Below are positions 23,901-31,599 of a stretch of 64,000 bases of DNA, piece after piece. The notes below the pieces were generated by a model that saw only the letters and a list, made by a program, of their open reading frames with translations, was not told where the DNA came from and ran no database searches. A program made the translations under genes and the position numbers. The first letter of the stretch is position 1. The number at the start of each line of letters is the position of its first letter. Source of the stretch: Onchidella celtica (taxonomy: Eukaryota > Mollusca > Gastropoda > Systellommatophora > Onchidiidae); assembly GCA_963931925.1 (NCBI GenBank), contig OZ007580.1, positions 317,501-381,500 of the forward strand. The letters are read 5' to 3'.

Positions 23901-25086
23901 AAATGAACGGGTGGGTTGATGGAATTAATGGATGGATTAATGGTGGGTGGATGGATGGATAGATTTATGTATGAATGGATTGATGGATGAATGGGCATGT
24001 GGATGAATGGATAGATTTATGTATGAATAGATTGATGGATGAGTGGATGGGTGGTTGTATTTAGGGATGGATGGATGGTTGGCTAGATGAATTAATGGTT
24101 GGACAGATGGATGGATGGATACGTGGATGGATGGTTGTATTTAGGAATGAATGGATGGATGGTTGGCTAGATGGATTAATGGGTGGATGGACAGATGGAT
24201 GGGTAGATGGATGGATTATGGATAGATGGATGGGTGAATGGGTGGGTAGATGGATGGATAGATGGATGGATGGATAGATGGGTGGGTGGATGGATGATGG
24301 ATGGATGGGGGAGTGGATGGAAAGATGAATGGATGGATGGATGGGGAAGTGGATGGAAAGATGAATGGATGGATGGGGAGTGGATGGATGGATCGATGGG
24401 GGGATGGATGGATGGATCTTTGGTTGGATGCGTGGATGGGTGTATGAATGGACGGTTAGATGGATGTATGGATCTGTGGATGGGATGGCTGATATCATTT
24501 ACTGAATCTTAATGTTGGTCTCTGAACTGACGCCTTGTGTAACAGTGACGGCTAGACTGGCTGGTTTTGTTTTCTGATCACCAATTTCAGTGATTTATGT
24601 TAGGTCATGTTATGTTGTGTCGTGTAGTGTCGTGTGATGTGATGTAATGTTATATTTTTTATTATGGTTTATTATTATATCATGTAATGTTATGTTATGT
24701 TATGCTATGATATTTTATGTTATGTTCCGTGTTAGCAACAAACGACTTGAAATCTTGACGATGAATTCTAAAAGAATGAAAAGAAATATAAAATGAAACA
24801 AAACAAACATCTTTCTTTTAGAAAATCTACAGTTTTCTTGCTGTTCGTTGACAACTTTGTCAATTGTGTTGTCGTTGATGGCCATGATGCTGTAAATCGT
24901 ATTGGCCATTTTTAAGTAATCTCATTGACTGCATCAACAGGTGCCATGGTAGATGCCACCGGAAGTTTCGTCACGCCGTTACATTTTGCAGGAACCATGA
25001 TTCTTCTGGTCAGCCTCGTTTTGTTTTGTGAACCAATATTTAAGAGACTGGACGAAAACAATCTGGCCAAGAAAAGAGGGCAATGA
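1937..25086 (+). CDS. Transporter gene A: monocarboxylate transporter-like (SLC16/MCT), 9 coding exons
   Basis: Predicted 12-TM MFS carrier of the MCT/SLC16 family, expected in a cell membrane, where family members move monocarboxylates or related small solutes. Exons: 1937-2099, 9630-9773, 10380-10523, 11275-11419, 12306-12404, 18004-18802, 19563-19769, 21228-21462, 24941-25086. They total 2082 nt, giving 693 aa and a TGA stop. Family evidence: DTGWAW at residues 45-50 (family DGGWGW-like motif at TM1), a [17 protein letters not shown]-type TM5 motif, and Asp547-x3-Arg551 in TM8, matching the MCT1 Asp302/Arg306 pair. TM1-6 are in exons 1-5, a 266-aa polar loop in exon 6, and TM7-12 in exons 7-9. 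Every junction is GT-AG and phase-consistent, and each matches the paralogue at 37-57 kb. The substrate cannot be read from sequence. The start is the first ATG of the open exon; a later Met (residue 27 or 28) is possible. Confidence 0.9.
2100..2843. other. Intron 1 of gene A, proximal part
   Basis: AT-moderate intronic DNA after the exon 1 donor. Several short open frames lie here (for example 2151-2420) but none shows a recognisable domain. I see nothing else in it. Confidence 0.5.
2844..2917. repeat. (GA)n microsatellite
   Basis: An uninterrupted GA dinucleotide run of about 74 nt. It produces spurious SLSLSL and ERERER open frames on both strands. Confidence 0.95.
3035..6740 (-). mobile_element. 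P-element-type (THAP9-like) transposase relic, split by a 1.3-kb insertion
   Basis: On the minus strand two blocks read as a P-type transposase. Block 1 (6740 to 5692) carries a stretch typical of the N-terminal catalytic region ([26 protein letters not shown] with a catalytic-type Asp; FDTAH at its end). Block 2 (4405 to 3035) resumes with [15 protein letters not shown] and continues through [13 protein letters not shown] to a C-terminal CTNCDDC and [10 protein letters not shown] segment. Both halves match the expected order. It is dead: an in-frame TGA lies near 3931, a frame change near 3470, and 1.29 kb is inserted between 4406 and 5691. The N-terminal THAP finger is absent, because sequence upstream is replaced by the 28-bp minisatellite. 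It is antisense within intron 1 of gene A. No terminal inverted repeats were found by eye. Confidence 0.8.
4406..5691. mobile_element. Insertion within the P-type transposase relic; possible Helitron-related piece
   Basis: This 1.29-kb segment separates two contiguous parts of the P-type transposase. It lacks a plausible intron donor at its start on the minus strand, so it reads as an insertion. On the plus strand 5285-5404 opens [20 protein letters not shown], resembling the short basic N-terminal ORFs that precede Helitron/Helentron proteins in invertebrates. A TATAAAA sits near 4440. No Rep or helicase motif is present. The Helitron link is tentative. Confidence 0.35.
6743..9645 (+). repeat. 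28-bp minisatellite built from the exon 2 splice acceptor of gene A
   Basis: Tandem 28-bp units, about 1.7 kb (roughly 60 units) once the LTR at 7059-8251 is removed. The consensus unit is GTGTACATGTGATGTT followed by TTCTTCCCCCAG. The final unit merges into coding exon 2 (starts 9630). Exon 2 begins with exactly the 16-nt half of the unit, and the AG ending the preceding half is the real acceptor. Most units keep pyrimidines plus YAG followed by GT; a minority have lost the AG (for example CCCCATGTG). Period 28 is not a multiple of three, so all frames are read in turn; the long frames with [16 protein letters not shown]-type repeats on the minus strand are by-products, not genes. Confidence 0.93.
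7059..8251 (+). mobile_element. Solo LTR (family A, Ty3/gypsy Gmr1-like) inside the minisatellite
   Basis: A 1193-bp sequence beginning TGTCACGAGTGG and ending TTTGTGACA. It is flanked by a 5-bp direct repeat GTTTT (7054-7058 and 8252-8256), so it inserted into a 28-bp unit. It is closely similar along its length to the LTR at 59002-60240, which is joined to a Ty3/gypsy pol. A polyadenylation signal AATAAA sits at 8145-8150. No internal region remains, as expected after LTR-LTR recombination. The array predates the insertion. Confidence 0.9.
9630..9773 (+). CDS. Gene A exon 2 (TM1-TM2)
   Basis: 144 nt, phase 1 to phase 1, residues 55-102. Contains [13 protein letters not shown], aligned to GFNRTLSVIFVDI of gene B and to the MCT1 segment holding Lys38; Arg68 takes that place. 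The acceptor TTCCTCCAG and the first 16 nt lie in the last minisatellite unit. The donor is G|gtcagt, weaker than its paralogue's gtaagt. Confidence 0.88.
9774..10379. other. Intron 2 of gene A
   Basis: 606 bp of intron. A short minus-strand frame (10007-10285) shows no recognised domain. The end is a T-rich tract leading to the TTAG acceptor at 10379. Confidence 0.6.
10380..10523 (+). CDS. Gene A exon 3 (TM2-TM3/4)
   Basis: 144 nt, phase 1 to 1, residues 103-150. It reads [15 protein letters not shown] and ends FLLLFVFKG, matching SVVVSNIVMNKFSVR and FLLLFILKG of gene B residue for residue in spacing. The acceptor is TTTTTTGTTAG and the donor G|gtaatg. Confidence 0.87.
10524..11274. other. 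Intron 3 of gene A
   Basis: 751 bp. Holds a C-run of about 17 nt at 11046-11062 and A-rich DNA after it. I see no gene or element. Confidence 0.6.
11275..11419 (+). CDS. Gene A exon 4 (TM4-TM5)
   Basis: 145 nt, phase 1 to 2. Encodes [10 protein letters not shown], then [17 protein letters not shown], the conserved MCT TM4-TM5 region. The donor is CCG|gtgagt. The paralogue is 41959-42103, same length and phases. Confidence 0.9.
11420..12305. other. Intron 4 of gene A
   Basis: 886 bp. A minus-strand frame at 11621-11842 (73 aa, basic) shows no domain I can name. A short CA run lies near 12186. The rest is unremarkable. Confidence 0.5.
12306..12404 (+). CDS. Gene A exon 5 (TM6)
   Basis: 99 nt, phase 2 to 2. 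Encodes [16 protein letters not shown] and ends [10 protein letters not shown]. The acceptor is TTCTCTTCAG. The paralogue exon 44347-44445 has identical length and reads LEYGLRGCLLVIAAIE. Confidence 0.9.
12880..13290 (+). pseudogene. Mariner/IS630-type transposase C-terminal fragment
   Basis: The frame reads [20 protein letters not shown], then [16 protein letters not shown], the DDE/D catalytic-core signatures of mariner-like transposases (QQD and SPDL Asp residues). A stop follows at 13074, then the reading moves to another frame: [16 protein letters not shown] and a C-terminal [10 protein letters not shown]. There is at least one frameshift and the N-terminal half is missing. It is a relic in intron 5 of gene A. 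Confidence 0.8.
13380..13880 (-). pseudogene. LINE reverse-transcriptase C-terminal fragment
   Basis: The minus strand reads [20 protein letters not shown], then [20 protein letters not shown] and [19 protein letters not shown]. This is the C-terminal tail found after the RT domain in RTE/jockey-like LINEs of invertebrates. It is interrupted and 5'-truncated. It lies between the inverted arms at 12.6 and 14.3 kb. Confidence 0.65.
14325..15600. other. Intron 5 of gene A, middle part
   Basis: Mixed low-complexity intron. GA-rich patches lie near 14900 and 15100-15165. A short C/G-rich stretch at 14340-14480 contains GGCTGGCCTAGCCCAGCCC. I recognise no gene. Confidence 0.45.
15640..15757 (-). 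pseudogene. THAP-domain N-terminal fragment
   Basis: The minus strand from 15757 reads [20 protein letters not shown] and then SFHR, the start of a THAP zinc finger (THAP1 begins MVQSC and continues to SFHKF). The second zinc-ligand Cys (position 10) is Tyr here, and the frame after SFHR loses similarity, so the finger is incomplete. It could be the first exon of a P-type transposase or of a degraded THAP host gene. It lies on the same strand as the transposase relic at 3.0-6.7 kb but 9 kb away with gene A exons between, so I do not join them. Confidence 0.6.
15770..16120. other. Intron 5 of gene A, unassigned DNA
   Basis: About 350 bp rich in TCTAGA/TAGATCT words, with a T-run near 16062. 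I see no gene in it. Confidence 0.4.
16121..16560 (-). pseudogene. LINE reverse-transcriptase fragment with YADD box
   Basis: The minus strand encodes [18 protein letters not shown], then [18 protein letters not shown], then [18 protein letters not shown] and [15 protein letters not shown]. These are RT blocks in the correct order, including the catalytic YADD. It reads like RTE/jockey-type LINEs. At least one stop interrupts it near 16325, and flanking RT is lost. With 13380-13880 it may be one LINE split by later insertions, but this is not shown. Confidence 0.75.
17041..17923 (+). repeat. 46-bp minisatellite in intron 5 of gene A
   Basis: About 19 tandem copies of a 46-bp unit containing CTGGTAGCGGTGACATTCAG and TTTCTATCAGGTGGTGACAG. 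The array ends in an A-run at 17925-17939, only about 65 bp before the exon 6 acceptor. Each unit contains a pyrimidine-rich TTTCTATCAG followed by GT. The open frame that runs from 17843 into exon 6 is an accident of the array; exon 6 starts at 18004. Confidence 0.93.
18004..18802 (+). CDS. Gene A exon 6 (large cytoplasmic loop)
   Basis: 799 nt, phase 2 to 0, residues 232-498. It starts [13 protein letters not shown] after the ATATTTTACAG acceptor and ends [12 protein letters not shown] before gtaagc. The loop is polar and rich in Ser, Thr, Asp and Gln with no domain I recognise, typical of the variable loop between TM6 and TM7. It is 44 codons longer than in gene B. Only the two ends (KxYTxR and DxSLFK) are clearly alike. 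Confidence 0.88.
19005..19336 (+). repeat. 11-bp minisatellite (TTCACAAACTG/TTCACAAGCTG)
   Basis: About 30 copies of an 11-bp unit alternating between TTCACAAACTG and TTCACAAGCTG, 200 bp inside intron 6 of gene A. It is followed by a CA-rich stretch to about 19490. The open HKLFTNCSQ frames are by-products of the period. Confidence 0.95.
19563..19769 (+). CDS. Gene A exon 7 (TM7-TM8)
   Basis: 207 nt, phase 0 to 0, residues 499-567. Starts [13 protein letters not shown] and includes [20 protein letters not shown], then [11 protein letters not shown]. Asp547 and Arg551 match the coupled TM8 Asp/Arg pair of MCT1. Paralogue exon 52515-52721 has equal length. Confidence 0.9.
19770..20139. other. 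Intron 7 of gene A, proximal part
   Basis: Ordinary intron; a short degenerate CCCTAA-like stretch lies at 20070-20100. No gene is seen. Confidence 0.5.
20140..20510 (-). pseudogene. LINE C-terminal fragment
   Basis: The minus strand reads [10 protein letters not shown], then [20 protein letters not shown] and [23 protein letters not shown]. This is the tail after the RT domain of an RTE/jockey-like LINE, distinct in sequence from the piece at 33.8-34.4 kb. It is degraded and ends in a C-run at 20474. Confidence 0.65.
20511..21227. other. Intron 7 of gene A, distal part
   Basis: About 700 bp of T-rich intron up to the TTTTCTACAG acceptor. I see no gene or repeat unit. Confidence 0.5.
21228..21462 (+). 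CDS. Gene A exon 8 (TM9-TM11)
   Basis: 235 nt, phase 0 to 1, residues 568-645. Encodes [15 protein letters not shown] and [16 protein letters not shown], near-identical in spacing to gene B (LIEYVGVENIAKAHGF). The EYVG-x-x-x-x-x-KA segment is a typical TM10-region MCT feature. The donor is TAG|gtaaga. Confidence 0.9.
21478..24490. repeat. GGAT-type microsatellite, split by a solo LTR
   Basis: Degenerate GGATGGATGGGTGGATGAAT repeats start 15 bp after the exon 8 donor, are interrupted at 21630-22841 by an LTR, and resume from 22842 to about 24490. In total there is about 1.8 kb of repeat. Complementary-strand HPSIHP frames are artefacts. Confidence 0.93.
21630..22841 (-). mobile_element. Solo LTR (family B) inside the GGAT array
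   Basis: 1212 bp, bounded by TG..CA ends (TGTCGCGATG at the left, ATCATGACA at the right) and a 5-bp duplication GGGTG (21625-21629 and 22842-22846). Read on the minus strand it begins TGTCATGATC. It shares blocks with the LTR at 46368-47636 (TGCCGTGCT-GGTCACG; CCTTGA-CTGTT; GGATGGAGAGA), so it belongs to a related family and lies in minus orientation. It looks clearly older than the 46-49 kb copy. Confidence 0.85.
24491..24940. other. Intron 8 of gene A, distal part
   Basis: About 450 bp. A TGTTATGTTA-like AT-rich stretch lies at 24600-24725. It is otherwise plain intron up to the GCATCAACAG acceptor. Confidence 0.5.
24941..25086 (+). CDS. Gene A exon 9 (TM12 and C-terminus)
   Basis: 146 nt of coding sequence ending TGA. 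Encodes [20 protein letters not shown], then [10 protein letters not shown] and a short basic tail ending KKRGQ. The G-A-M-x-D-A-T-G-S-F block is the conserved start of TM12 in this pair. The tail is about 26 aa shorter than gene B's. An ATTAAA at 25160 and an AATAAA at 26799 are candidate polyadenylation signals. Confidence 0.9.
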
Positions 25087-25274
25087 AAGCTGCCAAACAA
25101 CGAAACAAGACGTGTGGAGAATTTTTAAGTACAGACAATCCATCTGGAGCATTGTGATAATTAAAACGAGTATGTTAATGCCACCGAAAAGACATGGGAA
25201 ATTTTCTTACAAATGACCATTGTGTGTTACTCCTGCATTTTGAATTTAAAAAGTTTACATTCAAAGAGTATCGG

Positions 25275-25965
25275 ATATCGTGACTTTGGGGTACAGCTGC
25301 ACTCAGACAAGCGTATATTATGACCTTTGGGTACAGCTGCACTCAGACAAGGTTATATCATGACCTTTGGGTACAGCTGCACTCAGACAAGCGTATATCA
25401 TGACCTTTGGGTACAGCTGCACTCAGACAAGCGTATATCATGGCCTTTGGGTACAGCGGCACTCAGACAAGCGTATATCATGACCTTTGGGTACAGCTGC
25501 ACTCAGACAAGCGCCTATCATGACCTTTGGGTACAGCTGCACTCAGACGAGCGTATATCATGACCTTTGGGTACAGATGCACTCAGACAAGCGTATATCA
25601 TGACCTTTGGGTACAGCTGCACTCAGACGAGCGTATATCATGACCTTTGGGTACAGCTCCACTCAGACAAGCGTATATCATGACCTTTGGGTACAGATGC
25701 ACTCAGACAAGCGCATATCATGACCTTTGGGTACAGCTGCACTCAGACAAGCGTATATTATGACCTTTGGGTACAGCTGCACTCAGACAAGCGTATATCA
25801 TGACCTTTGGGTACAGCTGCACTCAGACAAGCGTATATTATGACCTTTGGGTACAGCTGCACTCAGACAAGCGTATATTATGACCTTTGGGTACAGCTGC
25901 ACTCAGACAAGCGTATATCATGACCTTTGGGTACAGCTGCATTCATGCAAGCGTATTTCGTGAGC
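25275..25965. repeat. 40-bp minisatellite downstream of gene A
   Basis: About 17 copies of a 40-bp unit containing GCGTATATCATGACCTTTGG and GTACAGCTGCACTCAGACAA. Copies are nearly identical. It starts 190 bp after the stop codon of gene A, so it may fall within the 3' UTR if the AATAAA at 26799 is used. Confidence 0.95.
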
Positions 25966-26167
25966 ATTTGCTATTTGAGTGAAATGAGCTCTTCTCACTC
26001 ATTATCTGATTTCCTCTGGTTCCTTCCTTGTGTTTATGTGGGACATTTGTTCTGGGTGCATCTCTGTCTCTGTCATTTGCACTTCTCTTGTTGCTGTTTT
26101 TATCTTGCTTGTTCTTATTTTTGTTGTTGTTGTTGTTGTATTTGTTTACTTCTTTGATCTTGCTTGG

Positions 26168-26478
26168 GATGGGGGGGGGGGGGGGGTGGTACGGATTAGT
26201 TCTGTAAAATTTTGCCCCTCGGCCGGCCTCGTTAAGCCTGCTCTTCTTCCACTTCCAACCGCCAAGGGAACTTTAACGTGCCCGACGTGCACACGAGCCG
26301 TCCGAATTTTTCGTCCTTATCTTAGAAGACTAAGAGCTCGATCCTACCCACCATAGAATCAGGGACAGGAAAAGATGAGAACAATTCCAAATTCCAACAT
26401 GCCTGCTCCGACCTGGAACCGAACCCAGAGCCTCCGGTATGAGAGGCGAACGCCTTGTCTCTAAACCAGCGTATTTTG
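26168..26478 (-). mobile_element. tRNA-derived SINE, copy 1
   Basis: On the minus strand the head starts near 26478 with a tRNA-like 5' part. It has a degenerate A box (TGGTTTAGAG) and a B box GGTTCGGTTCC at about 26415-26427. The body includes GGACGAAAAATTCGGA and GCACGTTAAAG and ends at a G-run (plus strand 26170-26187). It matches the copy at 32170-32505 along its length. Confidence 0.75.
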
Positions 26479-26580
26479 GTTGACATTGTGGGTATGACAG
26501 TGTGGGTATGACATTGTGGGTATGACAGTGTGGGTATGACATTGTGGGTGTGACATTGTGGGTATGACATTGTGGGTACA
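26478..26580. repeat. 14-bp minisatellite abutting the SINE head
   Basis: About seven copies of GTGGGTATGACATT or GTGGGTATGACAGT, starting where the SINE head ends. Confidence 0.9.
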
Positions 26581-26584
26581 TTTG

Positions 26585-27139
26585 GTTTCTGGTGTATTGG
26601 AGAAAGTTAACACAGCAGGTAATTTTTTTTTAAAGTCCCGAATTGCATGGGCGAGTTCTTTCCTCCTTGAGAGGGGGAGGTAACTCACTACAGTCATTTC
26701 GATACGTACAGTCGTAGACACTCGCATTTTATCTTCTCCAGCAGCAGGTCTCAGTAACAGAGCTACGTCACCGCTGTCCTGTTGTGCTTTTGCTTTTCAA
26801 TAAAATCATTCCCGTACAGCACACATTGTAATAATAATGGTTTGAATTGTGTTGATTGGGTTGACACAGAGATCAGCTGTTTCTACGTGATGACAACATG
26901 ACAATAAATAAACTTGTTCTACTGTACTGAAATTTGTTCTGGCATTCATCATAATTTTGTTGCATCTGATTCACTAAGCGTCTAGATCGAGCATGGGCAA
27001 TCTGTCAGGGGCTGCATGTATATAATATCTATATAATTTACTTATCTATAGTTGAGTGACGCGTGCGTGGTTTTTGGTGAGCGGCCAAAATTGTTCGGCA
27101 ATCTGAAGTGCGAATGGCGTGAGGTCTGCACTATTGGGT
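26585..27139. other. Intergenic DNA
   Basis: Unassigned sequence with AATAAA motifs at 26799 and near 26905, possible 3' end of gene A transcripts. No gene is recognised. Confidence 0.4.
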
Positions 27140-27489
27140 GGTTACGGTACAGAGAGAGAGAGAGACAGATACAGAGACAGAGAGAGACACAGAGAGAGAC
27201 AGAGACAGAGAGAGAGAGAGAGACAAAGAGAGAGACAGAGACAGAGAGACAGACAGACAGACAGAGAGAGACCAGACAGAGAGAGAGACACAGATAGAGA
27301 GAGAGAGCTGTCTTCACAGTTTTACATCGACCAAGACCTAAGCTATCCGCAATCACCTCCTGTGATAAGTTTTGTTCAAGGGATATAACTGAAAAATGAT
27401 AGCGCCCTTGGGAGGGTAACATTGTTGCTCTCCCTCTTGCAACTGTCTATCTGTCTGTGTGTCTCTCTGACTATCTGTCTGTTAATCTC

Positions 27490-27538
<49 letters not shown>

Positions 27539-27585
27539 GTCTCTCTGTCTCTTTCTTTCTCTCTCTACCTCTACCTCTCTCTTCT
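27140..27585. repeat. GAGACA-rich and CT-rich simple repeats
   Basis: Purine-rich GAGAGACAGA stretch at 27150-27310 and a pyrimidine-rich CTCTCTCTC stretch at 27440-27590, in opposite strand sense with about 130 bp between them, so the transcript could fold on itself. Confidence 0.85.
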
Positions 27586-27671
27586 TCGCCCCTTCTACTA
27601 ATTTTGTCCATAGTCTATTCTTGGCCCCAACAACAAGAAAGAAAAGGGAGAAAGAAGAGAAATCGGAAAAA

Positions 27672-28092
27672 CGGAACAAGAAACTACAAGTTAACACAAA
27701 CAAGAAACTACAAGTTAACACAAACAAGAAACTACAAGTTAACACAAACAAGAAACTACAAGTTAACACAAACAAGAAACTACAAGTTAACACAAACAAG
27801 AAACTACAAGTTAACACAAACAAGAAACTACAAGTTAACACAAACAAGAAACTACAAGTTAACACAAACATGAAACTACAAGTTAACACAAATAAGAAAC
27901 TACAAGTTAACACAAACAAGAAACTACAAGTTAACACAAACTAGAAACTACAAATTAACACAAACTAGAAACCACAAGTTAACACAAACTAGAAACCACA
28001 AGTTAACACAAACTAGAAACCACAAGTTAACACAAACAAGAAACTACAAGTTAACACGAACGAGAACTACAAGTTAACGCAAACTAGAAACG
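27672..28092. repeat. 24-bp minisatellite
   Basis: About 17 copies of a 24-bp unit AAGAAACTACAAGTTAACAC plus AAAC. The first ten are almost invariant; later copies carry CTAGAAACCAC variants. Because 24 is a multiple of three, both strands are open (NKKLQVNT; VLTCSFLF); there is no other sign of a gene. Confidence 0.95.
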
Positions 28093-28719
28093 CCAAGAAG
28101 AAAACGAACCGAAGAATCAAGAATAGGAAGCCCGTGCAGTCAGCATCCTTACGTCAATCCGAGGTAGAATTACCCAGGATATCTGTAGAGTCGGTAGGAT
28201 TACCGTAGGGCGGGTTCTCTACGTCAAACCGACGTGGTAACCAGTAGATCTATGTAACAACGATATCATTTCTATGTGCAAACGTGACGTCAGTCCTACG
28301 CGTGGGATTCCCTCCAGTTGGTGGCTGGGACAAGCCTAAAGCTGCGGCCACCGAGAAACACAAAGATCTGACCAGCAGAATGGCCATGTGGCTATCTGAT
28401 AAATGCATAGGGTTTGAAATGATTGGATGGACGGTTCAAACTGCCTTCCTTTGTTTTAGTATTTTATCTTTAATTTTATTAATATTATTATACCGAAATA
28501 CGTTCTTTGGCTTCACGGGGGGGGGGGGGGGGGGGAGAACTGATGCTGTTGGTTCTCTTTTCTTTATTTTCTTGTTTAATGGTTTCCATCTGTCTGTCTT
28601 CTGTCTTGTTTTGCTTTCTTCATTGGTGGTCGGAGCCGTACACAGAGTGATGTAGGCGGCAGGAGGAGAGATAAGATGGTAGGCATACAGGGATAGTAGT
28701 GTAGGCAGCAGGCGGAGAG
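28093..28719. other. Intergenic DNA between arrays
   Basis: Includes a G-run at about 28518-28537. A frame at 28284-28655 has hydrophobic stretches but no recognised domain; I do not call it a gene. Confidence 0.4.
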
Positions 28720-31590
28720 TTAAGGTGGTAGACGCCTTATACAGAGATAGTAATGAAGGTAGCAGGAGAGTTAAGATGGTAGGCGCCTTATACAGAGATA
28801 GTAGTGAAGGTAGCAGGAGAGTTAAGATGGTAGGCGCCTTATACAGGGATAGTAGTGAAGGTAGCAGGCGGAGAGTTAAGGTGGTAGACGCCTTATACAG
28901 AGATAGTAGTGAAGGTAGCAGGAGAGTTAAGATGGTAGGCGCCTTATACAGAGATAGTAGTGAAGGTAGCAGGAAAGTTAAGATGGTAGGCGCCTTATAC
29001 AGGGATAGTAGTGAAGGTAGCAGGAGAGTTAAGATGGTAGACGCCTTATACAGAGATAGTAGTGAAGGTACCAGGAGAGTTAAGATGGTAGGCGCCTTAT
29101 ACAGAGATAGTAGTGAAGGTAGCAGGAGAGTTAAGATGGTAGGCGCCTTATACAGGGATAGTAGTGAAGGCAGCAGGAGAGTTAAGGTGGTAGGCGCCTT
29201 ATAGAGGGATAGTGGTGTAGGCAGCAGGAGAGTTAAGGTGGTAGGCGCCTTATACAGGGATAGTAGTGTAAGCAGCAGGAGAGTTAAGATGGTAGGCGCC
29301 TTATACAGAGATAGTAGTGTAGGCAGCAGGCGGAGAGTTAAGGTGGTAGGCGCCTTATACAGAGATAGTAGTGTAGGCAGCAGGAGAGTTAAGGTGGTAG
29401 GCGCCTTATACAGGGATAGTAGTGTAAGCAGCAGGAGAGTTAAGATGGTAGGCGCCTTATACAGAGATAGTAGTGTAGGCAGCAGACGGAGAGTTAAGGT
29501 GACAGGCGCCTTATACATGGATAGTAGTGTAGGCAGCAGGCGGAGAGTTAAGGTGGTAGACGCCTTATACAGAGATAGTAATGAAGGTAGCAGGAGAGTT
29601 AAGATGGTAGGCGCCTTATACAGAGATAGTAGTGAAGGTAGCAGGAGAGTTAAGATGGTAGGCGCCTTATACAGGGATAGTAGTGAAGGTAGCAGGCGGA
29701 GAGTTAAGGTGGTAGACGCCTTATACAGAGATAGTAGTGAAGGTAGCAGGAGAGTTAAGATGGTAGGCGCCTTATACAGAGATAGTAGTGAAGGTAGCAG
29801 GAAAGTTAAGATGGTAGGCGCCTTATACAGGGATAGTAGTGAAGGTAGCAGGAGAGTTAAGATGGTAGACGCCTTATACAGAGATAGTAGTGAAGGTACC
29901 AGGAGAGTTAAGATGGTAGGCGCCTTATACAGAGATAGTAGTGAAGGTAGCAGGAGAGTTAAGATGGTAGGCGCCTTATACAGGGATAGTAGTGAAGGCA
30001 GCAGGAGAGTTAAGGTGGTAGGCGCCTTATAGAGGGATAGTGGTGTAGGCAGCAGGAGAGTTAAGGTGGTAGGCGCCTTATACAGGGATAGTAGTGTAAG
30101 CAGCAGGAGAGTTAAGATGGTAGGCGCCTTATACAGAGATAGTAGTGTAGGCAGCAGGCGGAGAGTTAAGGTGGTAGGCGCCTTATACAGAGATAGTAGT
30201 GTAGGCAGCAGGAGAGTTAAGGTGGTAGGCGCCTTATACAGGGATAGTAGTGTAAGCAGCAGGAGAGTTAAGATGGTAGGCGCCTTATACAGAGATAGTA
30301 GTGTAGGCAGCAGGCGGAGAGTTAAGGTGATAGGCGCCTTATACATGGATAGTAGTGTAGGCAGCAGGAGGAGAGTTAAGGTGGTAGACGCCTTATACAG
30401 AGATAGTAATGAAGGTAGCAGGAGAGTTAAGATGGTAGGCGCCTTATACAGAGATAGTAGTGAAGGTAGCAGGAGAGTTAAGATGGTAGGCGCCTTATAC
30501 AGGGATAGTAGTGAAGGTAGCAGGAGAGTTAAGATGGTAGACGCCTTATACAGAGATAGTAGTGAAGGTACCAGGAGAGTTAAGATGGTAGGCGCCTTAT
30601 ACAGAGATAGTAGTGAAGGTAGCAGGAGAGTTAAGGTGGTAGGCGCCTTATACAGAGATAGTAGTGTAGGCAGCAGGAGAGTTAAGGTGGTAGGCGCCTT
30701 ATACAGGGATAGTAGTGTAAGCAGCAGGAGAGTTAAGATGGTATTCGCCTTATACAGAGATAGTAGTGTAGGCAGCAGGCGGAGAGTTAAGGTGATAGGC
30801 GCCTTATACAGAGATAGTAGTGTAGGCAGCAGGAGGAGAGTTAAGGTGGTAGGCGCCTTATACAGAGATAGTGGTGATGGTAGCAGGAGAGTTAAGGTGG
30901 TAGGCGCCTTATACAGAGATAGTAGTGAAGGTAGCAGGAGAGTTAAGGTGGTAGGCGCCTTATACAGGGATAGTAGTGTAGGCAGCAGGCGGAGAGTTAA
31001 GGTGGTAGGCGCCTTATACAGAGATAGTAGTGTAGGCAGCAGGAGGAGGGTTAAGGTGGTAGGCGCCTTATACAGAGATAGTGGTGATGGTAGCAGGAGA
31101 GTTAAGGTGGTAGGCGCCTTACAGAGATAGTAGTGAAGGTAGCAGGAGAGTTAAGGTGGTAGGCGCCTTATACAGAGATAGTAGTGAAGGTAGCAGTAGA
31201 GTTAAGGTGGTAGGCGCCTTATACAGAGATAGTAGTGTAGGCAGCAGGAGGAGATTTAAGGTGGTAGGCGCCTTATACAGGGATAGTAGTGTAGGCAGCA
31301 GGAGGAGAGTTAAGGTGGAAGGCGCCTTACACAGAGATAGTAGTTTAGGCAGCAGGCGGAGAGTTAAGATGGTAGGCGCCTTATACAGAGATAGTAGTGT
31401 AGGCAGCAGGCGGAGTTAAGATGGTAGGCGCCTTATACAGAGATAGTAGTGTAGGCGGCAGGCGGAGAGTTAAGATAGTAGGCGCCTGATACAGAGATAG
31501 AAGTGAAATCAGCAGGAAGAGAGTTAAGATGGTAGGCGCCTTATACAGAGATAGTAGTGTAGGCAGCGGAAGGAGAGTTAAGGTGATAGG
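28720..31590. repeat. 51/54-bp minisatellite with an 828-bp higher-order period
   Basis: About 55 units of 51 bp (or 54 with an extra CGG/AGG), containing GGTAGGCGCCTTATACAGAG and ATAGTAGTGAAGGTAGCAGG. A landmark unit (GACGCC with AGTAATGAAGG) recurs at 28731, 29559 and 30387, exactly 828 bp apart. The first two 828-bp blocks are nearly identical and the third is shortened. Because 51 and 54 are multiples of three, long frames appear on both strands (up to 636 codons, minus). No start context, splice pattern or domain supports a protein. Confidence 0.95.
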
Positions 31591-31599
31591 AGTATCCAT

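Noticed and set aside
26175-28537. G-runs as G-quadruplex regulators
   Set aside because: Single homopolymer runs near SINE ends or in intergenic DNA; no positional link to a promoter.
28436-30346. 636-codon minus-strand reading frame (YKAPTILTLLLPSLLSL repeats)
   Set aside because: It is the reverse complement of the 51/54-bp array; period divisible by three keeps all frames open. No domain or gene context.
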